DNA of 64,000 nucleotides, taken from contig JAKZZE010000013.1 in assembly GCA_024220505.1 (NCBI GenBank), forward strand, positions 868,001 through 932,000, written 5' to 3'. This DNA comes from Rhizopus arrhizus (taxonomy: Eukaryota > Mucoromycota > Mucoromycetes > Mucorales > Rhizopodaceae). Under the pieces are notes generated by a model. It had not been told where the DNA came from. It did not search any database and was given only the letters and a program-made list of their open reading frames with translations. Position numbers and translations under genes: made by a program. This document shows positions 1 through 10,199 of the stretch, piece after piece (the stretch's first letter is position 1; every line of letters begins with the position of its first letter).

Positions 1-270
1 TTGACATGTCAATAAGATACAGTCTTATCATTCTGGACTAAATCTTTACAAATGAGTTTGAATAAGAATAAAACCTGATAATTATCACTGCCCTAAACAG
101 CCAAGTTTCACTTTCATCTCAAGTTGATTATTAACATCAGTCTATAAAATTTTTCTTATACATGTCAAATCATATCGGTCGTAACTATTTTTGTCATCTA
201 ATCTCAGGTCTTGCTCAACTAATATAAATAGCCTTGAAATCTTTCTTTAATAAAAGTATTCGACTTTAGA
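1..270 (+). repeat. Inverted repeat arm, left (LTR-like)
   Basis: About 270 bases from the window edge reappear in reverse complement at 1563-1838. The matching stretch includes the TTGACATGTCAATAAGATAC end and the block around the rapidly alternating AATATAAATAGCC. The two copies differ at many positions, so the pair is old. The sequence may continue beyond the left edge. There is no coding frame. It could be a pair of solo LTRs in opposite orientation or the arms of one foldback element. Confidence 0.6.
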
Positions 271-1011
271 ACTATTGTTCGGTCTCGTTAATTCTTCTTT
301 GTCCTATTTTAAATACTTAAAACACTCCAAAATGTCTTGCATATATAATACCAACCTGTTATAGTATTAAGTCTTTGCATAATCTCTTTTATGATCCAAT
401 GTATTAAGTTGCATTGAGACTATGTATGTCAGAATAGTATATTGTTTTTCTTGCATAGTAACTTTGTCGATCTGAACGAATGATTGAGAAATAATCTTAT
501 CAATAGTCCGATTGGTGTCTTAATGACTCCTGTTGTCTCCATTATTAGGTTTCAGTCTTTCTGTACTTATTTAGTAACCGAGTTTACTCAAACCCAATAA
601 CCATTCAGGAACAAAATACAAGTGCCGTCGTAAACAACAATTCCATGAATGCCTATTTATAAATGCAACACTAGTAGCTTAGAACAACGATTTATAATAT
701 AACTATATAAGATAAGATTCCATGGAACAAGATATGATGACAATGCCCTAATCCAGAATGAAACATCAAGAAAGAACCAATTGATTTAACACAATCATCC
801 CCATGAATTATTCTTCAAAAGAATATAAATATCCCACCTAAATCCTCATTGAAAGGGGGATAGCTTTAACTTGGATATAATTTAGAATAAAAAGTAGCTC
901 AAAGTAATTATCATTTTGGTGCTTTTTTATTTCTTTTTATCTCCGTTTATTACATTGTGGGGCACTGTATAAGAAATATGAGCAAGAAGAATTAACGAGA
1001 CCGAATAAGAG
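271..1011. other. AT-rich non-coding stretch between repeats
   Basis: No credible coding frame is seen. A short block at about 277-297 (TTCGGTCTCGTTAATTCTTC) reappears inverted near 988-1006, which gives a second, smaller inverted pair. The rest is AT-rich and looks like decayed repeat DNA. Confidence 0.4.
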
Positions 1012-1195
1012 TTTTGTAGAACAGTAACTGATTGTAGTAGACATTGATAAATATAAGTCTTAATACAAGATCATAATTAAAAAAAATAAAAATATAAGTT
1101 TATTTAAATAAGATCATACAATCAATTTCAATTAAACATATTCTAAAAGAATATGATTTGTATTAATGAGAGTTCTTTAATAAGAAGAAGTATCA
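1012..1195 (+). repeat. Direct repeat, copy 1
   Basis: This stretch matches 2150-2325 in the same orientation, with scattered differences. Shared blocks include TTAATACAAGAT, AAGTTTATTTAAA and an AGAATATG block at the end. A direct repeat pair about 1.1 kb apart would fit remnant LTRs or tandem copies of a decayed element. No coding content is seen. Confidence 0.5.
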
Positions 1196-1562
1196 ACTAA
1201 AATAACATGATCCAATCCAATATCAGGAATATTGCTAATCTTTCACATAATTGAAATAACGCGTAAAATAACCTTATTCAAATCAGTGAGGAATTCCCAG
1301 AATAAAAGATAATTTATGACAGACATACAAAAGAACAAATGAAAAGTTTTCATAATCATAATTATAGATGACACTTGCTAAAGTGCCTGAAGATCAGAAG
1401 ATATCAAGCCACTCACTCAATAAGATATAAGTACCTGCCTTCAATTAGAATAGTTTTGACTTTAACTTAAACTGCAATAAAGATCAGTCTCAAAAAGTAT
1501 CCAAACTGTTTATTTTTGTTTCTACTTTTTTCTAAATCATTATTACCATTATACAATAAAGA

Positions 1563-1838
1563 TTTCTTCAGTTGAATACTTTTATTGAAGAAAGATTTTA
1601 AGGCTATTTATATTAGTTGAGCAAGACCTGAGATTAGATGACAAAAGATAGTTACAATCGATATGATTTGATATGTATAAGAAAAACTATAAACTGATGA
1701 TAGTAATAAACTGTCTAGATACAAACTGAAACATATTATTCAGGGCAGTTACTAATCATCAGGGTCTATTCTTATTCAGACCCATTTGTAAAGATGTAGC
1801 CCAGAACAATAAGACTGTATCTTATTGACATGTCAAAA
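1563..1838 (-). repeat. Inverted repeat arm, right (LTR-like)
   Basis: Reverse complement of 1-270 with mismatches and small indels. The homology ends at the TTGACATGTCAA motif. See the left arm entry for interpretation. Confidence 0.6.
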
Positions 1839-2149
1839 CATGACAGTACTGGTTTACAATTCATTCTGACATAGATATAGTATGAATAAATTTTAACATG
1901 AAGATCTTTTCCTGGTTATGCAAATGGACTGTTTATATCTATTTCTTAAGTTGGTCTATCTTTCATTTATATACCATTGCGGCAGACGTTATATTACAAC
2001 AAGTTGTTAAAGGAGTAGAACTGATTATGACTGGATAATAGAGAAAAGATTGTAATAAATCTTTGTAAAGCACTAATTACTCTAATTTTTTAAAAATTGG
2101 ATGTCGGAATACAGCAAAGTTCTTATTCCATCACTTGTTTGCATTTAGT

Positions 2150-2325
2150 GTAGAACAGTGATCAATTGTAGCTGGCGCATTGATGTAAATTGGCCTTAAT
2201 ACAAGATTATAGCCAAAATAATATAAAATGCAAGTTTATTTAAACAAGCATCATTCAGTCAATTCCAAGTAAAAATATTCTTTTAGAATATGTATTATAT
2301 CAATAATAGTTTTTCAACTTGTTTT
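2150..2325 (+). repeat. Direct repeat, copy 2
   Basis: Second copy of the 1012-1195 repeat. The bases just upstream (about 1880-2130) also show weak similarity to 20170-20410, so the same element family seems to be present in the left arm of the large inverted repeat. Confidence 0.45.
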
Positions 2326-2745
2326 TTTATACTTAAAAACACTTTAGTATCTCAAAGACTATTTTCAGGGAACTATGAAGGTGTGTTGACACCGGTATCT
2401 TTCCCAAGGTTCAAAGAAAATGTAATGATGTTTACACTATTCCTAAAGTAAAAATAAATTTAGCGTAGAAGCAGGAAAATTTTTTGAGCAAGAGTAGAAG
2501 AAAAATTGGTGCAAAAGATAGAATAAGAATAATAGTAATAATGATTACATATAATAAAAAAAAATAAAAAGTTGGTAGGTAGAAAATAGATAATATATCA
2601 ATATGAAACTTATCAATAACAAGAAAAGTAAATTAAATGATAAAAAGCGCAACAACCGAATGTTTAATAAACAAAGTACCAAAGTATTTAAATTCAAGCT
2701 TACCAAAGTGCATCAAGGGTAACACAGCGATAACAGTGTTGGAAA
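2326..2745. other. Non-coding, purine-rich AT stretch
   Basis: No coding frame or strong repeat match was recognised. It lies between the LTR-like repeats and the transposase tail. Confidence 0.3.
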
Positions 2746-3120
2746 TTACAGGGTTCTAGGTAAAACTTGCCTTTCTTCTTTCTCTTCAAATCTTCTTCTC
2801 ATTGGCTCTCTTCTTTCAGCCCCAGCACGTTGAAGCCTCTCTGGTATTTCACCATTCAAGCAAAGGTTACAAACAGTATGAATCATGTTTAGGCAGGCTG
2901 CCAAATCCCGATTCCATAAACGTTCGCGAAGCTCTTCAATCCCTGAAATGTTTTGCACGGTCAATTTGTATTTTTGATTTATACATCTAAGAGACCAAAA
3001 AAGTCAGCAAATAATGTTGATAATCGTTGATCAGAGTATTTGATGACCAAAGTAAACCATGACAAATAACTTTAGGATTGTTTCGTCTTTGATATGACTG
3101 TGGATTTGGTATTCTCTTGA
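2746..3120 (-). pseudogene. C-terminal remnant of a transposase-like protein (TnpB/Fanzor-like?)
   Basis: A minus-strand frame running from about 3085 down to 2746 carries CHGLLWSS, then WNRDLAACLNMIHTV and a basic tail. The RDxAAxxN pattern near the C-terminus, preceded by a region that normally holds Cys pairs, resembles the end of RuvC-type TnpB/IS605 OrfB and related eukaryotic proteins. Only about 110 codons are readable, no N-terminal part is present and most of the expected zinc-binding cysteines are absent. Family assignment is tentative; it could be another family with a similar tail. Confidence 0.35.
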
Positions 3121-4169
3121 AGTTTGTCAGACTATTATTTCACAAGAAGGACAACACTGACTTGTTCAGAACTCATCAAGTACACCAAGAATTCATGCTT
3201 CTTCAGCAGCCTTCTGAAGTCGACGCCTTTCACAGGTTCTTGATACCGGATATTTGGAGCAGAATAGGGTTGATAAAGCAAGAGAAGGAAGGAAATAAAC
3301 GGAGGTTTATATAATGTGATTTTTCCAAGTTAGTGACAACCAAATAAGTTGGAAACAATAGAACTTTTTAGATAAAACCTAGGTGTTCTTTACTAAAGTG
3401 TGCTTATTTTAAGGGAGCTTCGTCATAATTTCTTTGTCTTGAGATGCATAATAATCGGGGCTTCTCAGAAGACCTATCAAGTTGTATTTTCATTGGGTCA
3501 TCTCTGTATTTAGGTTCTGTTCCTTTATTCATAGAATTGATACTAACAATGTTTTTGGGTCATAACATCATTTTGATTATTACCATTTTGATTAACAGTG
3601 TCAGCAGAAACACTATGAATAGAAAAATAAAAGTTTGATATTAAAGGGACTCAACAGAAACACTTGTTAATAGATTGTCAAAATATAGAATACCTTAATA
3701 AACATTCAAGTCATCAACCCCGATCCAAAATCAAAATAGTAAAAAGCCACGATTATTCTGCATCAAGCCAAAGAAATGAAGATGTAACTTTTCAAACTAG
3801 AAATAATAAACATGTACAAAGAACAATTATCTTTCTTCTATTAAAAAGGTCCTATTACTTGTAACTTATTTTGGTTACCAATTCTCTTAGAGGATTACAA
3901 TAGCACTGCTTATTCTTTTTTATGGAATAGATTAAAGCAAGATTAATGGCTAAACATAATTATGAATGTATCAATAAGTGAATAGAACGAAATGATCATG
4001 AAGCGCTCTGTAGCATGATAGGAAAATGGAGGGGGGGGAGCTATGCTTTTGCAGATGTACCCAAGACAAGAATCAAAACAATAGCTATTTTGAGTACTAT
4101 CTCTCCTTATTGTGTAATAAACATCAAAGAAGACCAAGGCAACTAGTCCCTTCGAAGAAGAGAAAGGTA
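3121..4169. other. Decayed repeat DNA, no clear gene
   Basis: Several open frames of 60-70 codons occur but have no recognisable domains and low-complexity composition. Bases 3930-4140 may belong to the upstream part of the DDE transposase remnant that follows. Confidence 0.3.
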
Positions 4170-4545
4170 GAAGGTGGTACTCAGGCTGTTGAAAATGCCA
4201 AAAGGGGAAATGTAACTGGGTACTATAATTTCATTGCAAATACTGTTGATATTTTGTATTAGCAAGGATGATTGAAGAGCAGCTACATTGTTGTGGACAA
4301 TACTCCAGTTCACAAGAATACTGGTTTTATAAAATAAATTGAGCAGTGCTACTACTTTTATCTTTCGGCTTATTCCCCTGAGCTCAACCCAATGGGACAG
4401 TTTGCAAAAGTAGGCTTAACGAGCTTTTGCAGAAAGAGACATTGTTATCTAGAAGGTGCATACAGCAGGTCCCTTTGAGCGATATTCAAGGAGTTTGTAG
4501 AAATTAGCCGCCAGATCGAGGACTTCTTGAACAGTAAGCCAATGT
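4170..4545 (+). pseudogene. DDE transposase remnant (IS630/Tc1-type)
   Basis: The plus strand translates, across several stops, to GNVTGYYNFIANTVDIL, then SYIVVDNTPVHKN and later YLSAYSPELNPM. These correspond to the second catalytic Asp block (VDN) and the SPELNP block of DDE_3-type transposases. In-frame stops near 4260, 4270 and 4337 show that it is dead. No terminal repeats were found around it, so the element is too eroded to bound. Confidence 0.5.
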
Positions 4546-5872
4546 AGTATTCTTTTTTTTTTGTGCAATTCATGCACCAGTAAGTTTATCTTTAAACCAC
4601 ACGATTTTTTTTTCTAAAGGTGTATGAATGATTTGTGAAAATAGTGTATAGTAACTATAGGATGGCATTCAAGCTAACTGAACAAATTTTATAGAGATGT
4701 CAATACTGTAATACAAATGAAATTTACACAATGAAAAAAATTAGAGTGTTTTTATTTATTTATCTACAAATAAGTACTTGCAACAAAAATAGAATTCATA
4801 TAGCCTAGTCTTTCCTTTAAAGTAACAATAGACCATCTCTGTATTATGTAACCCTCTAGCCAAATGAATAAACTTGATTGATCAATGCTTTATATTCAAG
4901 AGAAAATATATACCAGAAAAAGATTCAGTTGCTTCTAAAAAAATCTTTGTAGTCATAATAGCTTTATATTAATAAGTAAAAGGGAAAAAAAAAGTGATTG
5001 CTCACAAAGATGCTTAAAAGAGTATTAAAATCAAGTTCAATAGCTGTCCATACCCGGGTAGTAGGACACTATAGGAAGAGTAAAGCTTTATGTCTTTTAT
5101 TTAGCGTACATATAGTACTAGATCAATACCTGCAACGTTACCTTCCTTTTTTTTTTCTACTAGCGAAAAAAAAGGGTCCTTTATTAGCTAACAAGAACAC
5201 TACATGCAATTCGGTATTGGACTTTCAGTCAACACTAGCAATAAACATAAATAAGAATGCCTAATAGAGTCCATTGCATCTTTCTGTCAATTGCTCCGTA
5301 TGCACGGAAAATAGTGAATGTTTCACGATAGAGAAAAGGAAGTATATAAAATATATATTTACATGTGACATTCGCCCCTTTATCAGATGTAAAAAAAAAA
5401 AATCAGATATCAGATGCTGAAAGAATTTTCTTTTCCCTCTCTCCCGCTATTGAGTCCGCTTTACGGTTAAGAAAGGATCCATTCTTGTTCTTACGAAAAA
5501 GAAAAAAGGATAGCAATTATCGTTCGTAGTACTACCGGTCACTATCCATTCCATGTTTAAAAAACCCTTTTTTTTTTTTTTTTACTGGCCGAATTGTACA
5601 CACAGTGTGGCATTATAAAAGTACAGAATTAAATTGGAGGATCTGATAAAGTTTGTCCCACGGCATTTTACTGATCGTGTCACTCTTTCTCAGGGTGTGC
5701 AAGTTTCTTGTCCTTCTTCAGTGACACCCTCTATGATTCAACCCATTTCTTTTTAGAATTCTTTGTGAAGGGAGAGAAAGTTTAAGCGAATTATTGGATG
5801 TAACACTTTCCTATAAAAAAAAATCATTTCTGAAACCTTTTTTTTTTTTTTTTTACTCTACAAAAAAAAAAA
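4546..5872. other. Intergenic AT-rich region upstream of the surface-protein gene
   Basis: No supported gene. It contains several A or T runs of 9-18 bases (for example near 5390, 5570 and 5840). The last 100 bases before 5873 presumably hold the promoter of the gene that follows. No clear TATA-type element was singled out. Confidence 0.35.
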
Positions 5873-6475
5873 ATGCGCTCACTGACACTCGTTGCACTTT
5901 CCACCCTGGCTGCTGCTGTTTCCGCACAAAATTGTAATCCTACATATAATACAACCTCAGCAGGGTCCTGCTTTGCTAATTGTAATGAGGTATAAAAAAA
6001 AAAAAGCAAGTGACATGTCCCTTGATCACTCATTCTTTTATAGAAAGCTGGCAAAGAACTTTACAGTGATTGGACGAATGATAGTGCATCTCCTCATTTC
6101 CTCAAATCACTCTCTTACATGTGTAATAAGGGTACCTCAGAATACATGGCTTTCATGACCACAGCAGGAATGTGTATGGTCTCTTGTTCCAATCCTGAAT
6201 TGTTTAGTACAGAGTTTGCTAGTGCATGTGCTTGGTGGCAAGTCCATAGGAATGATACATGTAGTTTGAGTAATCAAAGTAAGTTTTCTTTCTCACGCTT
6301 CTAAAGATAACGTGACTCATTTTCTATGATAGCTACCACATCCAATTCTACTTCATCCAATTCTAGTTCATCTCAATCATCTACAGCAAAAACCAGTTTA
6401 GCCAGTAGTTATGCCAACAACTTGCAAGTTTATGTTATCGCTGCTGCTGCTGCTGCCACTTACTTTCTTATTTAA
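5873..6475 (+). CDS. Cys-containing secreted, probably GPI-anchored surface protein
   Basis: Three exons, 5873-5989, 6044-6278 and 6333-6475, join in frame to give 164 residues. The N-terminus (MRSLTLVALSTLAAAVSA) is a typical signal peptide with an AxA-type cleavage site. The middle, about residues 19-115, has ten or so cysteines and two NxT/S sites near the start. It is followed by a Ser/Thr/Asn-rich stalk and a C-terminal hydrophobic segment (VYVIAAAAAATYFLI) ending the protein, the layout of a fungal GPI-anchored wall or membrane protein. Introns are short, with GTATAA and GTAAGT donors. The Cys spacing suggests a small extracellular fungal module, but I do not recognise the exact family. 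Confidence 0.8.
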
Positions 6476-6857
6476 GTTGTAAATGAACAATGCCTTTTAT
6501 TTAATAAAAAGTTTCTATTCGCTGCTGTAATGTATCCAAGTGACCAAAGAAACAAAATAAGATGTCAAGTCAGCATGGACAATCATAAAAATTCAATTTA
6601 GCAAGTCTTTTATTCATAGTCAATGAATGACCCCCCAATGTGCTTCATCTCAACCTCTTTTTCTATCCCCTCCCTTCCTCTTTCGAAACGGATCCATCTG
6701 AACAAGTTGACGATGTACACAATTGAGTTGAATCGATGAAAACGGTGGATCCTGTGTGGAACAAAGTGAAACGATGCGTGTTTTTTATCATCTCAAATAA
6801 TTCTAGGCTCAAAAGGGAGGGTAGCTTAAAATGAGGAGGAGAGGGGGTAACTTTATT

Positions 6858-7511
6858 TTATTGGTTGATACCGTATTGTGCCTTATATTCCTTCATCAAA
6901 GCCAATTCAGCTTCAAACGTTCCTTTTTCTTGCATGTATTCCATGATGTGATCCATGGTGATGATAGCACGAATCTTGACTTGCTGTTTTTCTTCAATGG
7001 CCTGAATCGCACTCTTTCCAGAACCATCCGGAGCGACTTCGGCACGATCGACAGCGACCAAGACCCCGGTGAGTTGAGCATGGTTTTGTCGAATGATCTC
7101 GATGGATTCATTGATGGCCGTTCCAGCCGTGATCACATCATCCACCACGACCACCTTCCCCTTCAAGGGTGTGCCCACGATGTTTCCACCTTCACCGTGG
7201 TCCTTTTTCTCCTTTCGGTTGAATGAGAACGGGGCATCCTTGTTGAAGTGAGTCGAGAGAGCTAAAGCAGTGGCGCAGACAAGAGGAACACCCTTGTAGG
7301 CAGGACCGAAAAGCACATCGTAATCAAACGCGACATCTTCAAGAGCGGCTGCATAGAATTTACCAATGGCACCCAAGGTCTTGCCACTGTTGAACAAACC
7401 AGCATTGAAAAAGTAGGGAGAGACACGGCCGGATTTGAGTTGGAATGAACCAAACTTTAAGACATCATTGGCAAGTGCAAACTCGATAAATTCACGTTGA
7501 TATTCCTTCAT
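6858..7511 (-). CDS. ura5: Orotate phosphoribosyltransferase
   Basis: This 217-residue intronless gene is the usual length for fungal OPRTase, which converts orotate and PRPP to orotidine monophosphate in cytosolic de novo pyrimidine synthesis. Visible landmarks are the N-terminal FALANDVLKFGSFQLKSGR block (near residues 11-29), the GPAYKGVPL loop near residue 69, the mobile-loop FNRKEKKDHGEGG segment near residue 97 and the PRPP-binding motif VVVVDDVITAGTA near residues 120-132. It lies 72 bp downstream of the end of the oxidoreductase gene on the same strand, so its promoter must be short or overlap that gene's 3' end. Loss of this enzyme classically gives uracil auxotrophy and 5-FOA resistance in fungi. 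Confidence 0.95.
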   Translation of the reverse strand: MKEYQREFIEFALANDVLKFGSFQLKSGRVSPYFFNAGLFNSGKTLGAIGKFYAAALEDVAFDYDVLFGPAYKGVPLVCATALALSTHFNKDAPFSFNRKEKKDHGEGGNIVGTPLKGKVVVVDDVITAGTAINESIEIIRQNHAQLTGVLVAVDRAEVAPDGSGKSAIQAIEEKQQVKIRAIITMDHIMEYMQEKGTFEAELALMKEYKAQYGINQ

Positions 7512-7583
7512 TCCCTTTCTTCTCGTTTAGTCTAAACGAGAAGAAGAAAAGAGAAAAAAAAAAAAAAAGAGATGTGACAGCTT

Positions 7584-8817
7584 TTAAATTTTTGAGTCAC
7601 TGGCCTTGATCAAGGGCACAATGACTTTTCCTTTATTTTTTCCAGAATGAAGGTAAGCAACACCTTCCGAGACTTGTTCGATTCCTCTGAGTCCACCATG
7701 ATCCAAGAGAACCTTGAGCTTGTTTTGGTTCAATAAAGCAATCATCTGTTGCATGTGTTGGCCAAACAATCGACTGTAGTTGGGTAAAAAGAACCCGGCG
7801 ACCGTACGTGAGGTACCCAACAACTTGAGCGTGTCGACCTTATCACCTTGCATACCACCGGCAGAGGTATAGCTCGAAAGGGTACCAATGACAATCAGAC
7901 GGCCTCGGATGGCAAGACTCTTTAAACAAATGTCAAAAAATTTACCCCCGACACTTTCAAACACAATGTCAACGCCTTGTGAGTATTCGCGTTTCATGAC
8001 CTCTTTGAAATCTTCCTTTTTGTAATTGATCACTCGGTCACATCCTAATGCTTTGAGCATGGATACTTTGTCGTCGCTGGAACATGTACCGATCACGTGG
8101 TTACCAGCTAACTTGGCCAATTGAACCGCAATCTGACCCGCACCACCAGCGGCTAGATTCAACTCAGTACATTTTTTTCTTTTTCTAGATTTATTTACCT
8201 GCAGTGACAAGAACGGTTTCTTTGCTAGTCATACGACCTGTTTCAGCGAGTGCAATGGAGGCAGTCAGACCAGAAGTTAAAAGACCCAAAAATTCTGGTT
8301 TAGCACTCTAATGACTATTGTTATTTTTTTTTTTTTTTTTTTTTTTTTTGAAAACAAATCTTACAGGAACAGGAATAGCGGCTTTAAGAACAACAGGACA
8401 ATATTCTGAAAAGGCACCATATTGTGTATAGATAATAAAGGAACCTATCTTTTCTTGAGGAATATCAGCACCCACGGCTACAATTTGGCCTAAAGCTTCA
8501 AATCCGACATCAAAAGGTCTATGATCATGAATAAACAAGTAAGATGGTCTTCTTTCTCTCTTACGGTTTAATGTCTGCAATGTATTTTCCATTGGTGAAG
8601 TTGACATCGGAAGCATTGATACCCACATAAAGGTTCTTCACAATCACTTGGTTTTTCTTTAATTGATTGACCAAGTCTTGATAGTCAACAGTGACCACAC
8701 GTGTCACTTTGGAGAAATCGTTACTGATATCAAACGCTTGAAGTTTACGAAATGAAATTGGACTAATTAAAATGTGAATACGATAAAAGTAGACAAGATC
8801 GTTATTTACGTTGACAT
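7584..8817 (-). CDS. Zinc-type alcohol dehydrogenase-like oxidoreductase (ZADH2/prostaglandin reductase 3-like)
   Basis: Five exons (8817-8810, 8762-8565, 8518-8365, 8307-8199, 8152-7584) join in frame to 345 residues. The N-terminal half is a GroES-like fold (VGINASDVNFTNGKY, then VGFEALGQIVAVG). The C-terminal half has a Rossmann nucleotide-binding motif AAGGAGQIAVQLAK, followed by GCDRVINYK and VDIVFESVGG, typical of NADPH-dependent quinone oxidoreductase/ZADH2 enzymes. The Cys/His set of a catalytic zinc site is not apparent, as is usual in this subgroup. Exon 1 is only 8 nt. The intron at 8308-8364 contains a run of over 20 T on the plus strand. The physiological substrate cannot be read from the sequence; a carbonyl or enone is likely. 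Confidence 0.88.
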
Positions 8818-9901
8818 GTTTAAGACTGAAAAGAAAAAAGAAGTAAAATCTGATTTTAAATGCTCATTTTATTTCAAACTCCAAATATCATCTTTGTCAT
8901 CCAAAACGCTGGTGTGAAGTTTTATGCAGCACAAGCCCTAATTAGGTACCCCCTCACTTTTGAGAATCTTAATTCTTTGTAGTCTATTCATGACTGAGTT
9001 GGGTTAGATGACATGGTCCTATTTCAAAAGAAAGAAACCTTGTTTGATCATCTAGAGATAAAATCACTGCATTTAAAATAGCTCTGGTTGTAGCATATCA
9101 CTTTGATCCTTGGATTTATTTTTGCTTTTACCAAAATGTAGCCATATGTTGGTTCATTCAAAAGGGACTTTATGAATAACTCAATCTGGCTACAATCAGT
9201 CATTATTTTTTTAACTGAGAGATGACTACTCGTACTGTCCTTTTTCAAGTTTCATCACGACATCCATTAGTGTGTTTATCGACTACGTCTTGTTGTCAAG
9301 TCACAGATGAAGTTTCACAGCCTAAACTGAAAGTGAACTATCTTTTTATGATAACTTGCTGACGATGAGTACAGCTAACATGAATATGACTTAACTATAA
9401 GATCTTTTTCAAGTAAAAAAGAAGACGGAAACTTCAAAAAGTACAACGACTGCTGAAAAGTGGGGAGGCCATTTCGATTTCTCAAAGCTGATCAACCTTT
9501 TTTTTTTCTTGATTTTGTCTACACTTTAACAGCTGCTGTTGGTCATCTAACTGCATCAAAAGAGATACGATGAGAGTCTTTATGAAAAGGAGTATCATCT
9601 ACATCTTTCAATAAACAAATGCTTCAGTATTCAAAATAGGTTGCCAACATTTTTTTTTTTTTTTTTTTTTGCAAGGTCTTCGCGATAGTTTCTCAAGACG
9701 CAGATCATGCATTTTTCCTATGTCGATGACAAACAAGACATTGAAAGTCATACAAGAGATGATAAGAAGGTGATGGATCACTTTATTTAAAAAAAGTATT
9801 TTATCAACCAATATCCTCTAACCTATCCAAATTCCTCTTGAATCTCGAAAGAAGGACAAGGCTATTTTTAAAAAGGAAGGAGAATGCCAGAAAAGAAAAT
9901 G
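8818..9901. other. Intergenic region without a supported gene
   Basis: Small frames exist (for example 9048-9248 on the minus strand) but have no domain, signal or homologue elsewhere in the window. T-runs occur near 9500 and 9650. The last bases before 9902 match the 3' flank of the small peptide gene copies. Confidence 0.35.
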
Positions 9902-10087
9902 TCAGCGACCAACAACAGCACTAACAACTTCGCCAAGACCGTCACCAATATCGACAACAATACCACCAAGACTATCAACAGCATCAGCAAGTCATCCTCT
10001 TTTTTCTAATCCAACAGAGCCAAGAGAAAATGAAGACACGATCATAAAGACAGATGATAAACCAAAGAAGATGAGAGATAAACGCAT
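9902..10087 (-). pseudogene. Small secreted Kex2-type peptide precursor, copy 1, with early stop
   Basis: The first 30 codons (start at 10087) encode the same leader as the copies at 19518-19715 and 28528-28704: a hydrophobic signal peptide, then LGSVGLEKR, a Kex2-type dibasic site. Two codons after the KR comes TGA (9992-9994), which would leave a 31-residue product and remove the mature peptide. Beyond that stop the same frame stays open for 29 further codons to TGA at 9902-9904 and encodes the Gly/Val/Asp/Ala-rich composition seen in the other copies. This looks like a recent nonsense change rather than random sequence. A minus-strand TATA box lies 69 bp upstream, as in the other copies. 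Alternatively the leader alone is the product. Confidence 0.6.
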
Positions 10088-10148
10088 TTTTGTATGTAGA
10101 ATGGACTCTTGCTTGATAATGAGTTGATTGAAGGAAAAAAGAGTGCTT

Positions 10149-10156
10149 CTTTTATA
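10149..10156 (-). promoter_or_regulatory. TATA box of peptide gene copy 1
   Basis: TATAAAAG on the minus strand, its 5' end 69 bp from the start codon. The same sequence and the same distance are found at the other two copies. Confidence 0.65.
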
Positions 10157-10199
10157 TGTGTGAATGTAAGGAATTTGAATGGTAGTGGTATGAAACACG

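Noticed and set aside
6831..7226. 131-codon plus-strand frame
   Set aside because: Antisense of the orotate phosphoribosyltransferase gene; no independent support.
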